A stretch of DNA of 64,000 nucleotides from Saccoglossus kowalevskii (lineage: Eukaryota > Hemichordata > Enteropneusta > Harrimaniidae), in assembly GCF_000003605.2 (NCBI RefSeq), contig NW_003122913.1, positions 205,201-269,200 on the forward strand. The letters are read 5' to 3'. Position 1 is the first letter of the stretch. Each line of letters begins with the position of its first letter. Made by a program: the position numbers and the translations under genes. The notes beneath the pieces were generated by a model. That model had not been told where the DNA came from, made no database searches, and saw only the letters and a list, made by a program, of their open reading frames with translations. Shown in pieces: positions 25,491 to 36,936 of the stretch.

Positions 25491-26679
25491 TTAGAACTTC
25501 GGTATGCTTATTTTTTGTGTGTATAACATCAATCTTTTTTTACTGGATTTCATCTACAGATGTTTGAAACGATTAATCTAAAATATTTATGCGAGCTCTC
25601 AGTCTGTACGAGTTGGCTTCAAAAATACTAAATCCCGCTTTTACTTTAATGGCAGGCATTTCGCAATTAAGGCAATTTTCGTTTTTATAGGTTTATAGAC
25701 ATATGTCATTTTTGGGTAAACTCATACAAAACGCTCATGATAATAGCTCTCAAATTTGCCATAACAAAAATGTAATACACTACAAAAGTTTGATACTATT
25801 AAATCATATTGAAAGATACAAATAAATCATCCTTTCACTACACCCTTTCCTAGATGAAAATATTAGTGATTTGTAAAAATTGAACATACTGCCATTAATA
25901 CCGTCTACACCTAACCAATACATTAGGCAACTATAACAAGTATGACAGATTAAATATAGTTAAACATGTGAACAAGTGTTTGGTACGAAATACGCCTGAC
26001 AAATATCCGATAAAATAGTGAAATTTATATCGTGAGACAGTATGGTGCCATCGCGTTATTATATCAAAACGTATCAACAAATAGAGAAAATATCAATTTA
26101 CGCATGTATGGGGAAATAACTGATATATGATCTATCCAAAACAAATGCGTGATGAACTCTGGGACCTGTATGTCATTATGGAATTTAAGGGAATATCGAA
26201 TGTATATTAACGATCAAGTAATCCACGAGAAAATAAAGACTCTATATTGTATAAAACGCACCATAGCATCCTAAGCCTAAACAAGTTGTATTTTCTACAG
26301 TAAGCACACAGTAACATGTAAACGCATGGGTACACACGGGAATAAAAAACATATACTCTACTCTACTTGCTAAGAATGCAAGTTGTCAAAATTAAGTATT
26401 TGTAAACGCACGAATCAGAATATATTGTTTAGATGCGCCGCTGTTTTATACAGCATTTTCTGGTCGCCCAACTTTTCTTTTAGCAAAGCGAACATCGGAA
26501 TATGTGACTGAATAGAAATGAATTTATTTTGAACCGACTTTGCTGAGACAGCTTATCACTTTGTACTGTGGTGGCTCTTACCCGCAGAATCAAACACAGT
26601 AACGCCAATACAATGATGTAAAGCTACCTCGATATGGTAAAACGAAGACAGCTCAGTATGTTATACTGATTTCAATAGA
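25491..26679. other. Non-coding stretch
   Basis: No supported feature. Confidence 0.35.
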
Positions 26680-26960
26680 TTATAGTCACCACATTGATTC
26701 TATTTACCTTGATTTTCCGAAATCGCTTGACTTGGTCGATCATAGTCTTCCTCTATAAAAACTACCTTTTAACAAAATGAGTGGGAATGCGTTACTCTAG
26801 TTTCAATCGAATATGCATGATAGACAACAGAGAGTTTTTTAAATAGTCATGCGTCTTGCGTCTTTTGAGTTTGGTTACTGTTTGTTATTTATGTAAATGA
26901 CCTACCCCAAAATTCGAATTATAAACGTTTACAGATGACTTTAAGATAAACAAATCAACT
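26680..26960 (+). mobile_element. LINE fossil (RT palm)
   Basis: The plus strand reads IYLDFPKSLDLVDHSLPL (reverse transcriptase motif A with the FxDxxKxxDxVDH pattern), then NKMSGNALL, FQSNMHDRQQRV and, after a shift, a YVNDLP-like segment. This is the order expected in a non-LTR retrotransposon RT domain. The middle GVPQGS block and the catalytic YADD were not found intact. Confidence 0.75.
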
Positions 26961-27270
26961 CATACCCATTTTGACCGTGTTCCACGTGGCATGTTAGTTT
27001 AAATGTAACAACATTTTAAATAATTTATTACTATATTTTGAATGTCTGTCCCTTATTAGATGTTTGTATATCCCTGTATATCCCTATACTCATACTCCAT
27101 GAAGTTCCGTTCAGTTCAGTCAGTAAGTCTTTTTTGCTGTCTTTATTCAATTATTACCTTATTATACCTCATGACCGTGACAGCTAATAAGACTCGCGCA
27201 TTACGGGCGAACAGATTCCTTTGCCTACCTGCTGACATTTTCGTATATCAACTTCCACTAGGTACCTTCC
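26961..27270. other. Non-coding stretch
   Basis: An 83-codon ORF at 27060-27311 runs into the palindromic element and shows no motif. Confidence 0.35.
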
Positions 27271-27518
27271 TCCCGAATTTACATCATAGTTGCTGTCGAC
27301 ATAGGAAGTAAAGTAAGCAAATAACACCGAATAAACGGCAAGGTAAATACGTACTGCGTGCGTGACTCGAACCGGCGCTCGCGTACGGCACCTAATCGCC
27401 TAGCTTCACGCCACTACACGTCTTCCCCTCGGATGCCCGCAGTACGTATTTACTATAATTAGACATAGTCTTTACCTTGCCGTTTATTCGGTGTTATTTG
27501 CTTCCCGAATTTACATGA
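27271..27518 (-). mobile_element. Nested palindromic element with tRNA-like (Pol III) head
   Basis: A perfect 33-bp inverted repeat (27315-27347 against 27471-27503) encloses a second perfect 16-bp inverted repeat (27343-27358 against 27438-27453). The loop carries, on the minus strand, a tRNA-like segment: GTGGCGTGAAGCTAGG (A-box-like) followed by GGTTCGAGTC (B-box-like), as in tRNA-derived SINEs. A 16-bp near-direct repeat TCCCGAATTTACATSA flanks the element (27271-27286 and 27503-27518) and may be a target-site duplication. The same tRNA-like core recurs at 43964-44030, and the left flank GACATAGGAAGTAAAG recurs at about 43679. Confidence 0.7.
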
Positions 27519-27891
27519 TTTACGCCAATAACTCAACAATAACGAGGACGCCATGTGGCAGGGTGGCGCCAGGTGTTTGTACAAATTATGTTGTTGTCAG
27601 TTTAAATCTGCTGAAATTAAAATTATACAACCATATAAGTAAAAAAAAAAGGCTTCCATGATAAAACTTAATAAAATTCGACCACTGCTCTTAAATTTTT
27701 CATCTTCTGTATTTGTGTGTATGCATTCAGCTCTACGGGGATGCTATGAAAGACTGCCATAAGTGAGTGCTACAATTTCGGATTTATTCGGTATAATAAT
27801 ACATAATAATTACTGTCATAGATGTTCAGAATGTATTTATTCGGCCACTTTCATTCCTCATGCCCTTCGCTTGGGCTAAGGATTCCATCAA

Positions 27892-28460
27892 ATCGAAGGG
27901 GCCCCCTGCCAAGCCTTTTTTACAGTCTTGTATTTTTTTATAGTTTTGTATTTTGTAGTTAGTGCAATTTTATTCAATTTTTTGTTTGCAATAAATATGT
28001 GTTTTTGTTACTCTACTTTTGTTGTGGTGTGCATTTACAAAGTGGAGATTTGTAAAGTGTCAAATCTATTTTTGTAAATGCACTGAGCAACATGCCCCTC
28101 GATTTTAGTCACCTTTGACCTTTGTCCATCAGCGAGTTGTTCCTTTGGTCAACATTGTTTAGCCAATCAGTTTTTATTTTGCACTCGGCATGTAGCGTCA
28201 CCTGTTCTCTTAGAATTTCTTTGTTCCCCATTCATTCATAGTTCGCTACGCTTTGCTGGCTCTATTTCGCTATCCCACCACCTACCCCTTCATCCTACCT
28301 GTGTGTCTCCTTTTGTCGATTCCATCCTGCCCCCATTAAAGGGCACGGCGGCCATTTTCATGGCCACCCCCAAATTTTCGGCTCTTGCAGGAAATCCTTT
28401 ACCTTGTGTGACCCTGGTCCCGCGTGACCTTGGTACCCACCGATCGAAGGGGCCCCCTGC
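27892..28460. repeat. Block flanked by 18-bp direct repeats, with hairpin
   Basis: ATCGAAGGGGCCCCCTGC occurs at 27892-27909 and again at 28443-28460. Between them is DNA with more C and G than its surroundings, an AATAAA, and a hairpin at 28031-28081 (11-bp outer stem GCATTTACAAA/TTTGTAAATGC, 7-bp inner stem AGATTTG/CAAATCT, 8-base loop). It could be a solo terminal repeat or part of a retroelement with split repeats; no coding domain is present. Confidence 0.45.
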
Positions 28461-29179
28461 GCTATTTGTAATATGAAAACATCATTTGCTCTTTGTTCTC
28501 GCTCACTTTTCTGCGTTTTCGTTTTTTCAAAAGTGGTTCTATCTCACTTGGACCTCTGCGTTAATGGCAAATCTTGCAAATTTACACTGGTGATCCACAA
28601 CACAATGAGATATGCGTATACAATTTGGTTTTAAAATGCAATGCCCTCTCACTGAATAATTTGTCCATCAAATGTCATTCGCCCGTCAAATGTGTTAACT
28701 CGTGATAAATTACTCACCATGTAAATATCTTCTTCGTCAACGTTCTTAATAGAGTTTGGACAGATTTACAAGGACTTTACATACATTCGGTGTATCCCAT
28801 AAATTTCAGATGGGAATGATGCACTGTCTCGTCACGTGTCACGTGACGCTATGTAAAGCATTTGTACCTACAATTTTCTTTACACAGCTTTGGTACCTTG
28901 TTTACCTAAGATTGTAACCGTGGTAGAATCATATTCGGTACTATATTTTTCATTTTCCTATTCGTGATGCATCTAGTGTTCGGTGGTTTTTATAACGTTC
29001 AACACGAGTATACATTGTTGCATCGTGAAAATAATTATGGAAAATTGTGTCATAAAAAAATAATTTACTCTTTATGTGTGGGAGTAGCTTGTTTGAAATT
29101 TGAGTCTTCCTTAAATGCACATGCACACCATATATTAGTGTATCTATCTATTTGGAATATGAAACATAATCTCACATAA
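28461..29179. other. Non-coding stretch
   Basis: No supported gene. A 71-codon ORF at 28964-29179 has no motif. Confidence 0.35.
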
Positions 29180-29720
29180 TTAGACGTTATCGGTAAGAAC
29201 TATGCACTGAATCCCTAATCGAGAGAATTTGCAATGAACACGACGTCACCACGTACGGCGAGCACAAACGCATTGGCTGGGTATCTTTAAAGCCAGTTTT
29301 CGACTTATTTCGTTTAATGATTTGACAAATGATGTATCTATTACATACACCACAGCTGGTTATTTAATTATTCGTGAAAGTGGTGTGTATTGAACTGCTT
29401 TGGGGGAGGGACTAAACAAATTCAAAATCACACTGATTTTGATTAGTCTAATGGTTTCTGATCACCATTCAATTAGTACAAATATCTTTAAACACAATCT
29501 TACACACATGTTTAATATAATTATTATTCAAATATGTGACCGACTCTATTGTAATAATAATAATGATTTTCATCTCTCATACTTATAACTCTTTACAAAA
29601 CTAAAATACGTACAAAACAGACACCAGTAACAAATTTATCAAACGACTATACAGAAATTGAAATCTAATTTTGATTTTAATAAGCTTTAGTAATGATTTT
29701 GAAACGCTAAAGTTGCCTCG
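29180..29720 (-). repeat. Old duplicated block, copy D
   Basis: Shares the TTTGACAAAT...ATCTATTACAT core and CAGCTGGTTATT with copies A-C, and further stretches (ATACGTACAAAACAGA, ATTCAAATATGTGA) with copy C. The start ATG present in A-C is lost, and the early TAA of B and C is also present. Confidence 0.6.
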
Positions 29721-30329
29721 CGTATCTTAAGTGTGTTTTGTTCGTCGCTTTGGGATCCACGTTGTACACGACGCAACTGTATCTATAACATAATATTACT
29801 ACTAGCCTAGAGTGACCCAGCCCTGGCATTTTTTTTTATCTTGGTCGATGCGAAATTACCAGGACTAGACTATTCTGAGGCGTATTCATTGCTATTAATT
29901 ATTTATGATGATATTCAGTGATGTTATGGAACCCAGGAGCGGAACAATTTCAAAAGAGGAAAGTTGGAGTGTGATTACGAAAAAGATTCTACACGCGTGC
30001 GTTATAGTAGTGTAAATCAGGTATCACCAAAATCTTCTCCTCTTATTGTTTGGAAGCTTACGATTAATGTTATCATATTTATAACCTCAAGACACAGTAA
30101 CTACTGAAGACTGTGCGGCAGACCAGTCTTGGATATTTCAAGTCTACGCGAGAGAATCTATTCTTCAACCTGTCTTTGCTACTTTCTAACTAGTATATTA
30201 TAATTCTCCAGTGTTCTCTAGTCTTGTGCGTGTAAGTGATTGCTCGAACAGCTGGTAATATTCAAAAAAATTACGTTTCACGGAAGGCATCGGTATGTCT
30301 CACTTCATTGTACTCAAGAGAGCGTCTGT
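29721..30329. other. Non-coding stretch
   Basis: No supported feature. Confidence 0.35.
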
Positions 30330-30623
30330 ATGTTTGGCAGCGATTTCATAAGCATTTTTATCAAATTTACTGAATGTTGGCACGAAGAGCAGAAAGAAAG
30401 AAAGAGTTATGTGGCAGAGACTGATTATGGACCCTCAACCACACCACCAACGGCAGCATTGGTGAATGAACACTTGCTTGAAGACGTAAATTTATTCTTA
30501 GGCATGGACATACACACAACACCTTGTCAAAAAAAAATGAATAGACACGAGTCCATTAAATATGATATTGCAGGGCCACGATCTCAATATCCTACTATCC
30601 CTTATGCGTATGTATCATATTAA
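30330..30623 (+). CDS. Hypothetical 97-residue ORF
   Basis: Frame from ATG 30330 to a stop at 30623; the same frame is open further upstream to a TTG at 30240. The middle is hydrophilic and charged (WHEEQKERKSYVAETDYG), followed by a Pro/Thr-rich PSTTPPTAALVNEHLLE. This is less AT-driven than most chance ORFs here. I recognise no family, and no flanking exons or promoter can be named. It may be a small gene, an exon or chance. Confidence 0.22.
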   Translation: MFGSDFISIFIKFTECWHEEQKERKSYVAETDYGPSTTPPTAALVNEHLLEDVNLFLGMDIHTTPCQKKMNRHESIKYDIAGPRSQYPTIPYAYVSY

Positions 30624-32473
30624 GTATTACAGCGTAACCACTGTTATAAAAAACGAAAATAAATTGCACAATGAATATATGAATACAGTTGCCAGTGGTG
30701 GTCACCCGGGTGAATTAAATGTAACTAGCAACTAGAGATAACACGATGGACATCCACGTTCGTAACTGTATCATGTGGTTTCATATTTCGATGTTAAATA
30801 TCCGTTTCGTCTATAGTAGTACGTGGATTTGCTCACCGGATTTCATAGCCCTGCTAAGTACCAGCCCTGACGTCACGCAATATATTATGTAATTCGTTAA
30901 TTGGTTTACTACACCTATACATTCATCACCCACGTACTCAGCCAATGTCCAGTATGTTAATAAGGACGGCATGTTGGGCACGTAGAACGACTTACTCAGA
31001 CAGTTGTAGTGTTTATTTAAGAATTCATCAGATAACTGTAATGAATTTGCAAGGCATTAAATCAGTTTCTTGACCAGAAATAAGACCGATACTTATACCT
31101 AAAATCAAAAAAACGAGAACAATTTCAGGGGGGGCAACGGTGTTTTTAGTCACCATCCATTGCACAATGACATGCACATTGGGCGTTGTTTCATTCATTC
31201 CAATGAAGTTGCAGTTAAATCATATTGCGTGATACATGTACATGCTCGTAATATCCAATCATTACTTTCTTAAAACAACTTTTGACAAGTTGAGCATGAC
31301 TTGTGCAGTAACTTCTTAAAATGAACATACGATACGAACATATCAAAGGGAGCTCCGTGATCCCTGTTTTTGTTTTCGTGTTTTTATTGTTGTTAGTGTT
31401 AATAGATTACATTAGATTTTGATATTCCATTGTGTCAAAAGCGAGTGAATTATCAATGTATTTGTGAAACTATTGATCATTGTTAATTACACGTATAGTC
31501 CCTATTAACTTATGAACTAAGTTTTGTTTTCACATTAAACATATCATTTTTCCTTCGTCACACGTGAACATTATTTAGTGTCACATCGTTTATTTTATTG
31601 AATTTGTCCTTTTGTTTTTCTTTGTATCAGCTCATACATTTTCTCAGTTAGTAATTTTGCGTCTTATCTCGCCTTTATTAGCTCTTATCAAACTCTCAAC
31701 ACTCCGTACGTTAATGCATATTATTCATATTTTAATGAAAATACCGTGTGGTCCTTCAAATTATACAAATTCACAGTATTAATACCAACAGGTATTTGTT
31801 GTAAGTTTTTTTATTACAATTCTACTATTATGTTAAAAATCTTTTTGTTTCAAATATCACATTAATATTAACTTGTTTTTATTCACTGGAGAATATCGAC
31901 AAGGACGTTGTCTTCCTCTGTTTGTTGCAATTCAGTTGTTAATGTCATACACCCCATTCCCATAACGCCTAACTCTCGATTCCAGATTCCACAGACACCG
32001 TGGCTATCTCATTACATGTTTACCATTAATATGTAACTGCGATATGTAAATTTATTTGTGATTTACCTTTAATGTATTCAATATTTGGCACATGAAATAT
32101 ACTTTGCTATAATATATTCAATCCATAACATTTGGAATTCAGCATATAATACACACGTGTTCTTACATTGCTTGTGATTTGTGGGGTTAACACGATTATA
32201 GTTTCCATTTACATTATTTGTTAATAAATATTTATGTATGCTAGAATCGAATTGACAACGATTCTCGCAAAATGAGTAGATACTATGAATATACTCAAAC
32301 GAGTTTTTCTGACGAAGTTTATATAAAAATAACAACATTGAAGAAATACTTGAAAAACAAATTATAAAAGCAGGTAATAGCATGTCTAAGTATCTGATTA
32401 TTTTTTCTGAACGTCCAGTGTATCACGTTATTTATCGGATTTTCGTCATGTCCATGTCGTATATATATTGTGA
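30624..32473. other. Non-coding stretch
   Basis: AT-rich downstream flank of the second receptor gene (which reads leftward). ORFs at 32078-32504 on minus are in its 3' region and have no motif. Confidence 0.4.
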
Positions 32474-33427
32474 TCATCTTGTCATGTGTTTCTGACAAGA
32501 ACACATTCTTGACAATTTCTGACTTATATCGTTTTTAAAACATGCGTATATGAAGGGATCAAGACATCCGTTTAGAAAGGTTACACATAGACTACAATAG
32601 TATGCTACCTCCATCGATTTCGACGGTGGTCCATTCGGTGCAGCTAACAATACGATGCGCACAAGCCAGAACGATGTCCACGAAAATACAAATACGCATA
32701 TTGTGACGACAACCAAAGTGGAAATCCTGCCAATTTTGATTGCTGTTTGACGTAACGATTTCTGCTTGCAGCGAAGGAATCTGACGATTCGTACATAACA
32801 CACGCAGATAATCATAAGTGGTGCTACGAACCCGAGAATAAAAGCGGCAGCCATAAAGTAATATGTCACTGCAACTGAACATACGATGGTACAGACAGAC
32901 AAACTGTTATGTAGCAATTCCGATGTAGCGTAAAACCACAGGGGAAGCGTGACCAACAGAGACAACACCCACAGTCCGATACATATGCATTTTGCTCCGA
33001 GAATCCGACGATAAGACCTTGTGTCCGCTGCATGTATAATAGATTCATGTCTGTCTACAGCCATTGCTGTTAAGGTAAAAATCCCCGTAAACATATTCAT
33101 TCCATCAAGACCCATCGTGAGCTTGCACATCACTTTCCCGAATATCCAGTTCACTGAAGCGTTGAAATATACCACGAAAGGCAGAACCAAGAAAAATATA
33201 AAATCCGCCAGAGCAAGATTCAGTATGTAGATATTTGTGACACATTTCCGCATTTTCTTAAATCGTAGAATGATAAAAATAACTAGGCCGTTGCCGATCA
33301 CACCAACCAGGAACACCACTGCTGAAAACACGGGTATTGCGATATGGAACACCCATGGAGGTAAGTTGCTAGACTGTATTTTGCCAAATTCTTCAGTGAA
33401 ATTCGTATCAGATATGTTGTGTGACAT
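32474..33427 (-). CDS. Rhodopsin-family GPCR, somatostatin/opioid-receptor-like (copy 2)
   Basis: Intronless receptor of 317 residues, paralogous along its whole length to 1098-2048 with the loops aligning almost without gaps. Landmarks: two N-glycosylation sites in the tail (NIS at 4-6, NFT at 9-11); GN at 45-46; KMRKCVTNIYILNLALAD ending at Asp75; Cys101; Asp108 (3.32); TM6 FSWTSFW; DPFIYACF in TM7; and CSC near the C-terminus. Two canonical positions differ from copy 1: DRY is DRH (125-127), and the TM6 proline (P6.50) is Ser252. The frame is intact, so the protein is probably made, but signalling may be altered, or the gene may be at the start of decay. ATG at 33427 gives a length equal to copy 1. 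Four decayed relatives follow at 34.3-41.5 kb on the same strand. Confidence 0.9.
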   Translation of the reverse strand: MSHNISDTNFTEEFGKIQSSNLPPWVFHIAIPVFSAVVFLVGVIGNGLVIFIILRFKKMRKCVTNIYILNLALADFIFFLVLPFVVYFNASVNWIFGKVMCKLTMGLDGMNMFTGIFTLTAMAVDRHESIIHAADTRSYRRILGAKCICIGLWVLSLLVTLPLWFYATSELLHNSLSVCTIVCSVAVTYYFMAAAFILGFVAPLMIICVCYVRIVRFLRCKQKSLRQTAIKIGRISTLVVVTICVFVFSWTSFWLVRIVLLAAPNGPPSKSMEVAYYCSLCVTFLNGCLDPFIYACFKNDISQKLSRMCSCQKHMTR

Positions 33428-34309
33428 ACCGACGAGATGTCTAATTCACAGCGCTGTATATTCTAGGAATTATGAGCACATCCCATTCACGCTTCAATAT
33501 ATCTCAATATTCAATCCTTACATTACATGGCTAAAGGCGCCCTCTCATCACCACGTCGGCTTGGAGACGCATACACATAATAAATGATCAAGCTACTGCA
33601 GTTTCATTTATCTCAATTACGTCATCCGCACAACTATTGACTTTCAAGAGGCGTGAGCTGTGAGCTGTTCCTATATCAAGTAAACATAACACTGTAACCA
33701 AATGAAGCCAAACAATAATTATGTATGGCGTTTAACAGTTCAAAAACCCTCAAAACTTAACCGACAAGTCTACATTACAGTTTTTTTCAAAACAAACAAA
33801 CAAACAAGCAACTAACAAAACATCACAGTACATAAAATTTGTTCGATGCTAAGTTGATCTTACGTTTTAATTTAATGACACTGTCAAAATAGAAAAACAA
33901 TTAAATGCTAACGCACCGATATCATCATTCGTGCTAAGTTGTGTTTATATCATGTATGTATCATGTACACATGTTACACCTGCAAATACAATCAATTATT
34001 GAGCAATTAAGAATATATACACGAATATGTAATAGTTAGTTCATTTAGCCAAGTAAATCCCGAAAGCTTTAGCTATTAATATTATGTGCCCATTAATGAA
34101 ATGTATATAATGAGCTAAGTTTTGAAGTTCCATTATTAAATAATAGAAAAAATAAAGATATACTCGAAAGATACAGTGACAGGACACAAGATATATATAT
34201 ATATATATGCTTTATTACGTTTCTGGGAGAATTGACAGGTTTCATAGTTTCGATTTTCTTTATGTGTATTGTGAATTGCTCGTCACTTATTTTTCACAAG
34301 TACATAGCA
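33428..34309. other. Upstream region of GPCR copy 2
   Basis: No gene and no clear TATA box near 33430-33560. A short (AT)n run is present at 34191-34208. The promoter of copy 2 should lie here but cannot be pinpointed. Confidence 0.4.
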
Positions 34310-34452
34310 AAGGAATGCCCCGTATGATGATGATAACGCCAATGCAAATTAGACTGACAAGGAACACCAATGGTGAAAACACGGGTAACTATGGTGATAT
34401 TACGCACCTATGTCCGGTATCTTGCCAATCCAATTCGCATCCGTCATGTTGT
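34310..34452 (-). pseudogene. GPCR pseudogene fragment (N-terminus to TM1)
   Basis: On the minus strand this matches the tail and TM1 of the intact receptors: compare AAGGAACACCAATGGTGAAA here with AGGAACACCACTGCTGAAAA in copy 2, and the CATGTTGTG next to the start codon. The GN region is altered and TM2 onward is absent, so only a stub remains. Confidence 0.7.
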
Positions 34453-35179
34453 GCGGGGAAAAAACGACGAGATATGACTTACTTCGTACGTCATGTATCT
34501 TGCGGGTTAACATGTCTCCGAGTCTACCTTTATAACGTGAAGCTGTACTCTGGGTGCCCAGTGTGGGATTTGTTTGTAAAAAAACGACGACCATGTTATT
34601 TTGATGGAAGTGTCTCAGATTTCAGAACATACTAAGGATGAATATTAGTGACAGCGATGTTTCATATGAAAAAGGTTATTATTCTGTTCATGTTATTTTT
34701 TTTTGAGAACTGAAACTGAAACAAAGAAACCGAAAATAAACTTTTTTTCAACTTTTGATAAAACACATGAAAGTTACATCTATTACAACGTTGATTTTTA
34801 ATTAGTGTGAATTATGATGTCTTGTGAAATATATAGTGTGAATTCCACTTCCTGAAAACCTGTACTACATGCTTAATACATCTCAAACTATCACTGTGAA
34901 AGCATGAGCAATAAAGTATCAGTATGTTTTCTATCACATATATTAGTTAGTGTCAGTGAAACACAACATTTGACAATGTATTTATTTAAGTAAATATACT
35001 CTAATTGGCAAGTTGGTCCACCAATTAACATGTCTGTAAGTTAAAATAATTGGAAATTCATAATTGCAATTCCTGTAAATCATGGGATCGACAAAACGAA
35101 TTTATATCATGCAGATGTATTTAATTTCTTCTCGTAATACATTATTTATAGAATTTTCTATTTTTCGATGTTTCATAAC

Positions 35180-35860
35180 ATGATATGCTCCCTCGCAATT
35201 TGCTTTGGACAAGAACAAAGCCTTGTTATTTCCTGACTTATTTTGTCTTTAAAAAATGCGATAATGAAGGAATCAAGACATTCGTTCAGAAAAGTTACAC
35301 ACAGTAGTATAAACTGTTGTAATACGGTACCTCCTCTTTTCTGATGGTCCGTTTGACCCAGCAAACATTGCGATGCGTACGAGCCACAATGGCGTCCGCC
35401 AAAAATACGAATACAATGTACGCATACTGTCACAAACACAATTGTGTAAATTCTGCTAATTTTTTTTTACCGTTAGCTAGTGTTTTTGTCTGAATGCAAA
35501 AGAATTAACGTTTTTAACATACGTATATGATCGTATAAGTGGTGCAGCAGACCCTAGAGTTGGCTTGGTAATTGTACAGTAATAAATGCATCTCTAACGT
35601 GGCATAAAACCACCTTGTCAACGTGACCAAAGAGACAACAGTCTTCGACTGCTCTGACAATGCGTATTTAAGACCTTGTGTCCGCTGAACTAATACTAAA
35701 GCGGTGTAACTCTACAGATATTGATGTTAAAAAAAGTAAACATTCTTGTTAAACATATTCATTCCATCATTAAATATAGTTGGTTTGCACATCAATGTTG
35801 AAATAGACCACGAACGGTAATCCACCAACGCAAGATACAGTATAAAAGAGAACTCACGAT
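35180..35860 (-). pseudogene. GPCR pseudogene (TM2-TM7, decayed)
   Basis: Minus-strand relic of the receptor family. The 3' part (35173-35439) still reads LLCVTFLNECLDSFIIAFF followed by KDKISQEITRLCSCPKQ, clearly TM7 and tail, with DPFIY changed to DSFII. Earlier pieces of TM5, TM4, TM3 (near 35750) and TM2 (near 35820) can be followed in several frames with deletions. TM1 is missing; the stub at 34310-34452 is on the wrong side to be its own N-terminus. Confidence 0.85.
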
Positions 35861-36130
35861 ACCTAGAGATTTCTGGCTCAAACCAAAAACTTAGATGAGT
35901 GGAGTCCTCGAACGTTAACCATTCATTTGACCGCTAGGTTCTAGAACCACCCACCCTTTGTTTGAATAATTGATATCCATTGACATGTTAGTGTTATGTG
36001 CGTTACGTAACAGTTGTTTGCGTGGTTAAGCAATGAATGTTGAGTGAAAAAACCAAAAATAAGCGGATGTGAGTGGCATAGCATATTTATGGCGTATTTA
36101 TTTATTACGTATTCGTCATACCTCATTTAC
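35861..36130. other. Non-coding stretch
   Basis: Nothing supported. Confidence 0.35.
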
Positions 36131-36212
36131 CAGCACAGCTCAGTCATTAGAGCGACTACTTCACTACTTGGATGATCTAAATAAAAATGGGTTCTACTCC
36201 CACAGATATTGC
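36131..36212 (+). repeat. tRNA-derived sequence (pseudo-tRNA or SINE head)
   Basis: Reads GCACAGCTCAGTCATTAGAG (A-box-like, as in TRGCTCAGTNGGTAGAGC) and 35 bases on GGGTTCTACTCCC (B-box-like T-arm). Arm pairing elsewhere is poor, so it is a decayed tRNA or the head of a SINE rather than a functional tRNA gene. Confidence 0.5.
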
Positions 36213-36936
36213 TACTCAAATATTCGACACTCGGAAATAGTGTGCACAAAAGGATGATTGCATGTAACAGTAATCGTTTACTACATTCCCATTGTGGTCA
36301 CACTGCACATCGTACTTTACTTGTTTATTTTAATGCTATCTGACTACAACGATTTCTATATTATGAATAAAAGCTAAAACAGATAAACAAGTAAAAGTAC
36401 ACTACAGTCTCTTTTCAAACTTCACAGTGAGTAACATGGACCTGCATTATTAAATATTTACTGCCAAAATAATAAAAAAGGAAATACTATGGCCGGATCA
36501 TACATGTAGATTGGTGGTTTTTTTCAATTTTGTATGTATACATGACAAACCTGCATATGCAATTAGTGATAGATCCATTAAACATTAATGCACAAACATG
36601 TAATAGTTAATTAAATTAGAAATTAAATCATGAAAGCAATAGATAGTATTGGCATATAATCCATTAACAAAATAAAAATAGTGAGTGAAATCGGATTATT
36701 TTGAAATTGCATTATTCAACAATAATCAGAAATTAGAAAAAATGAAGATGAAATACAATGACAAGTCATGGAATGTATAGGTACTCCTTAACTGAAAAAT
36801 GATAGGTTTTGCGTAATTGTTTTGATTTCTTAGTATTTCAATGTGATCTCCTCGCCACGTGTTTATTGCCAAGAAAAATGCATTTTAGTTTTCTAATTTA
36901 TATTAAAAGAGGCTTAAATATAGAAATTGAGACTTC
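36213..36936. other. Non-coding stretch
   Basis: AT-rich, with no supported feature. Confidence 0.35.

Noticed and set aside
32592-33587. ORFs overlapping GPCR copy 2
   Set aside because: Alternate-frame and antisense shadows of the receptor gene.
34207-34635. 142-codon plus-strand ORF
   Set aside because: Its N-terminal half is antisense to a GPCR TM1 relic; no protein motif on this strand.
36131-36212. Functional tRNA gene
   Set aside because: A- and B-box-like parts exist but the acceptor and anticodon arms do not pair well; kept only as tRNA-derived sequence.
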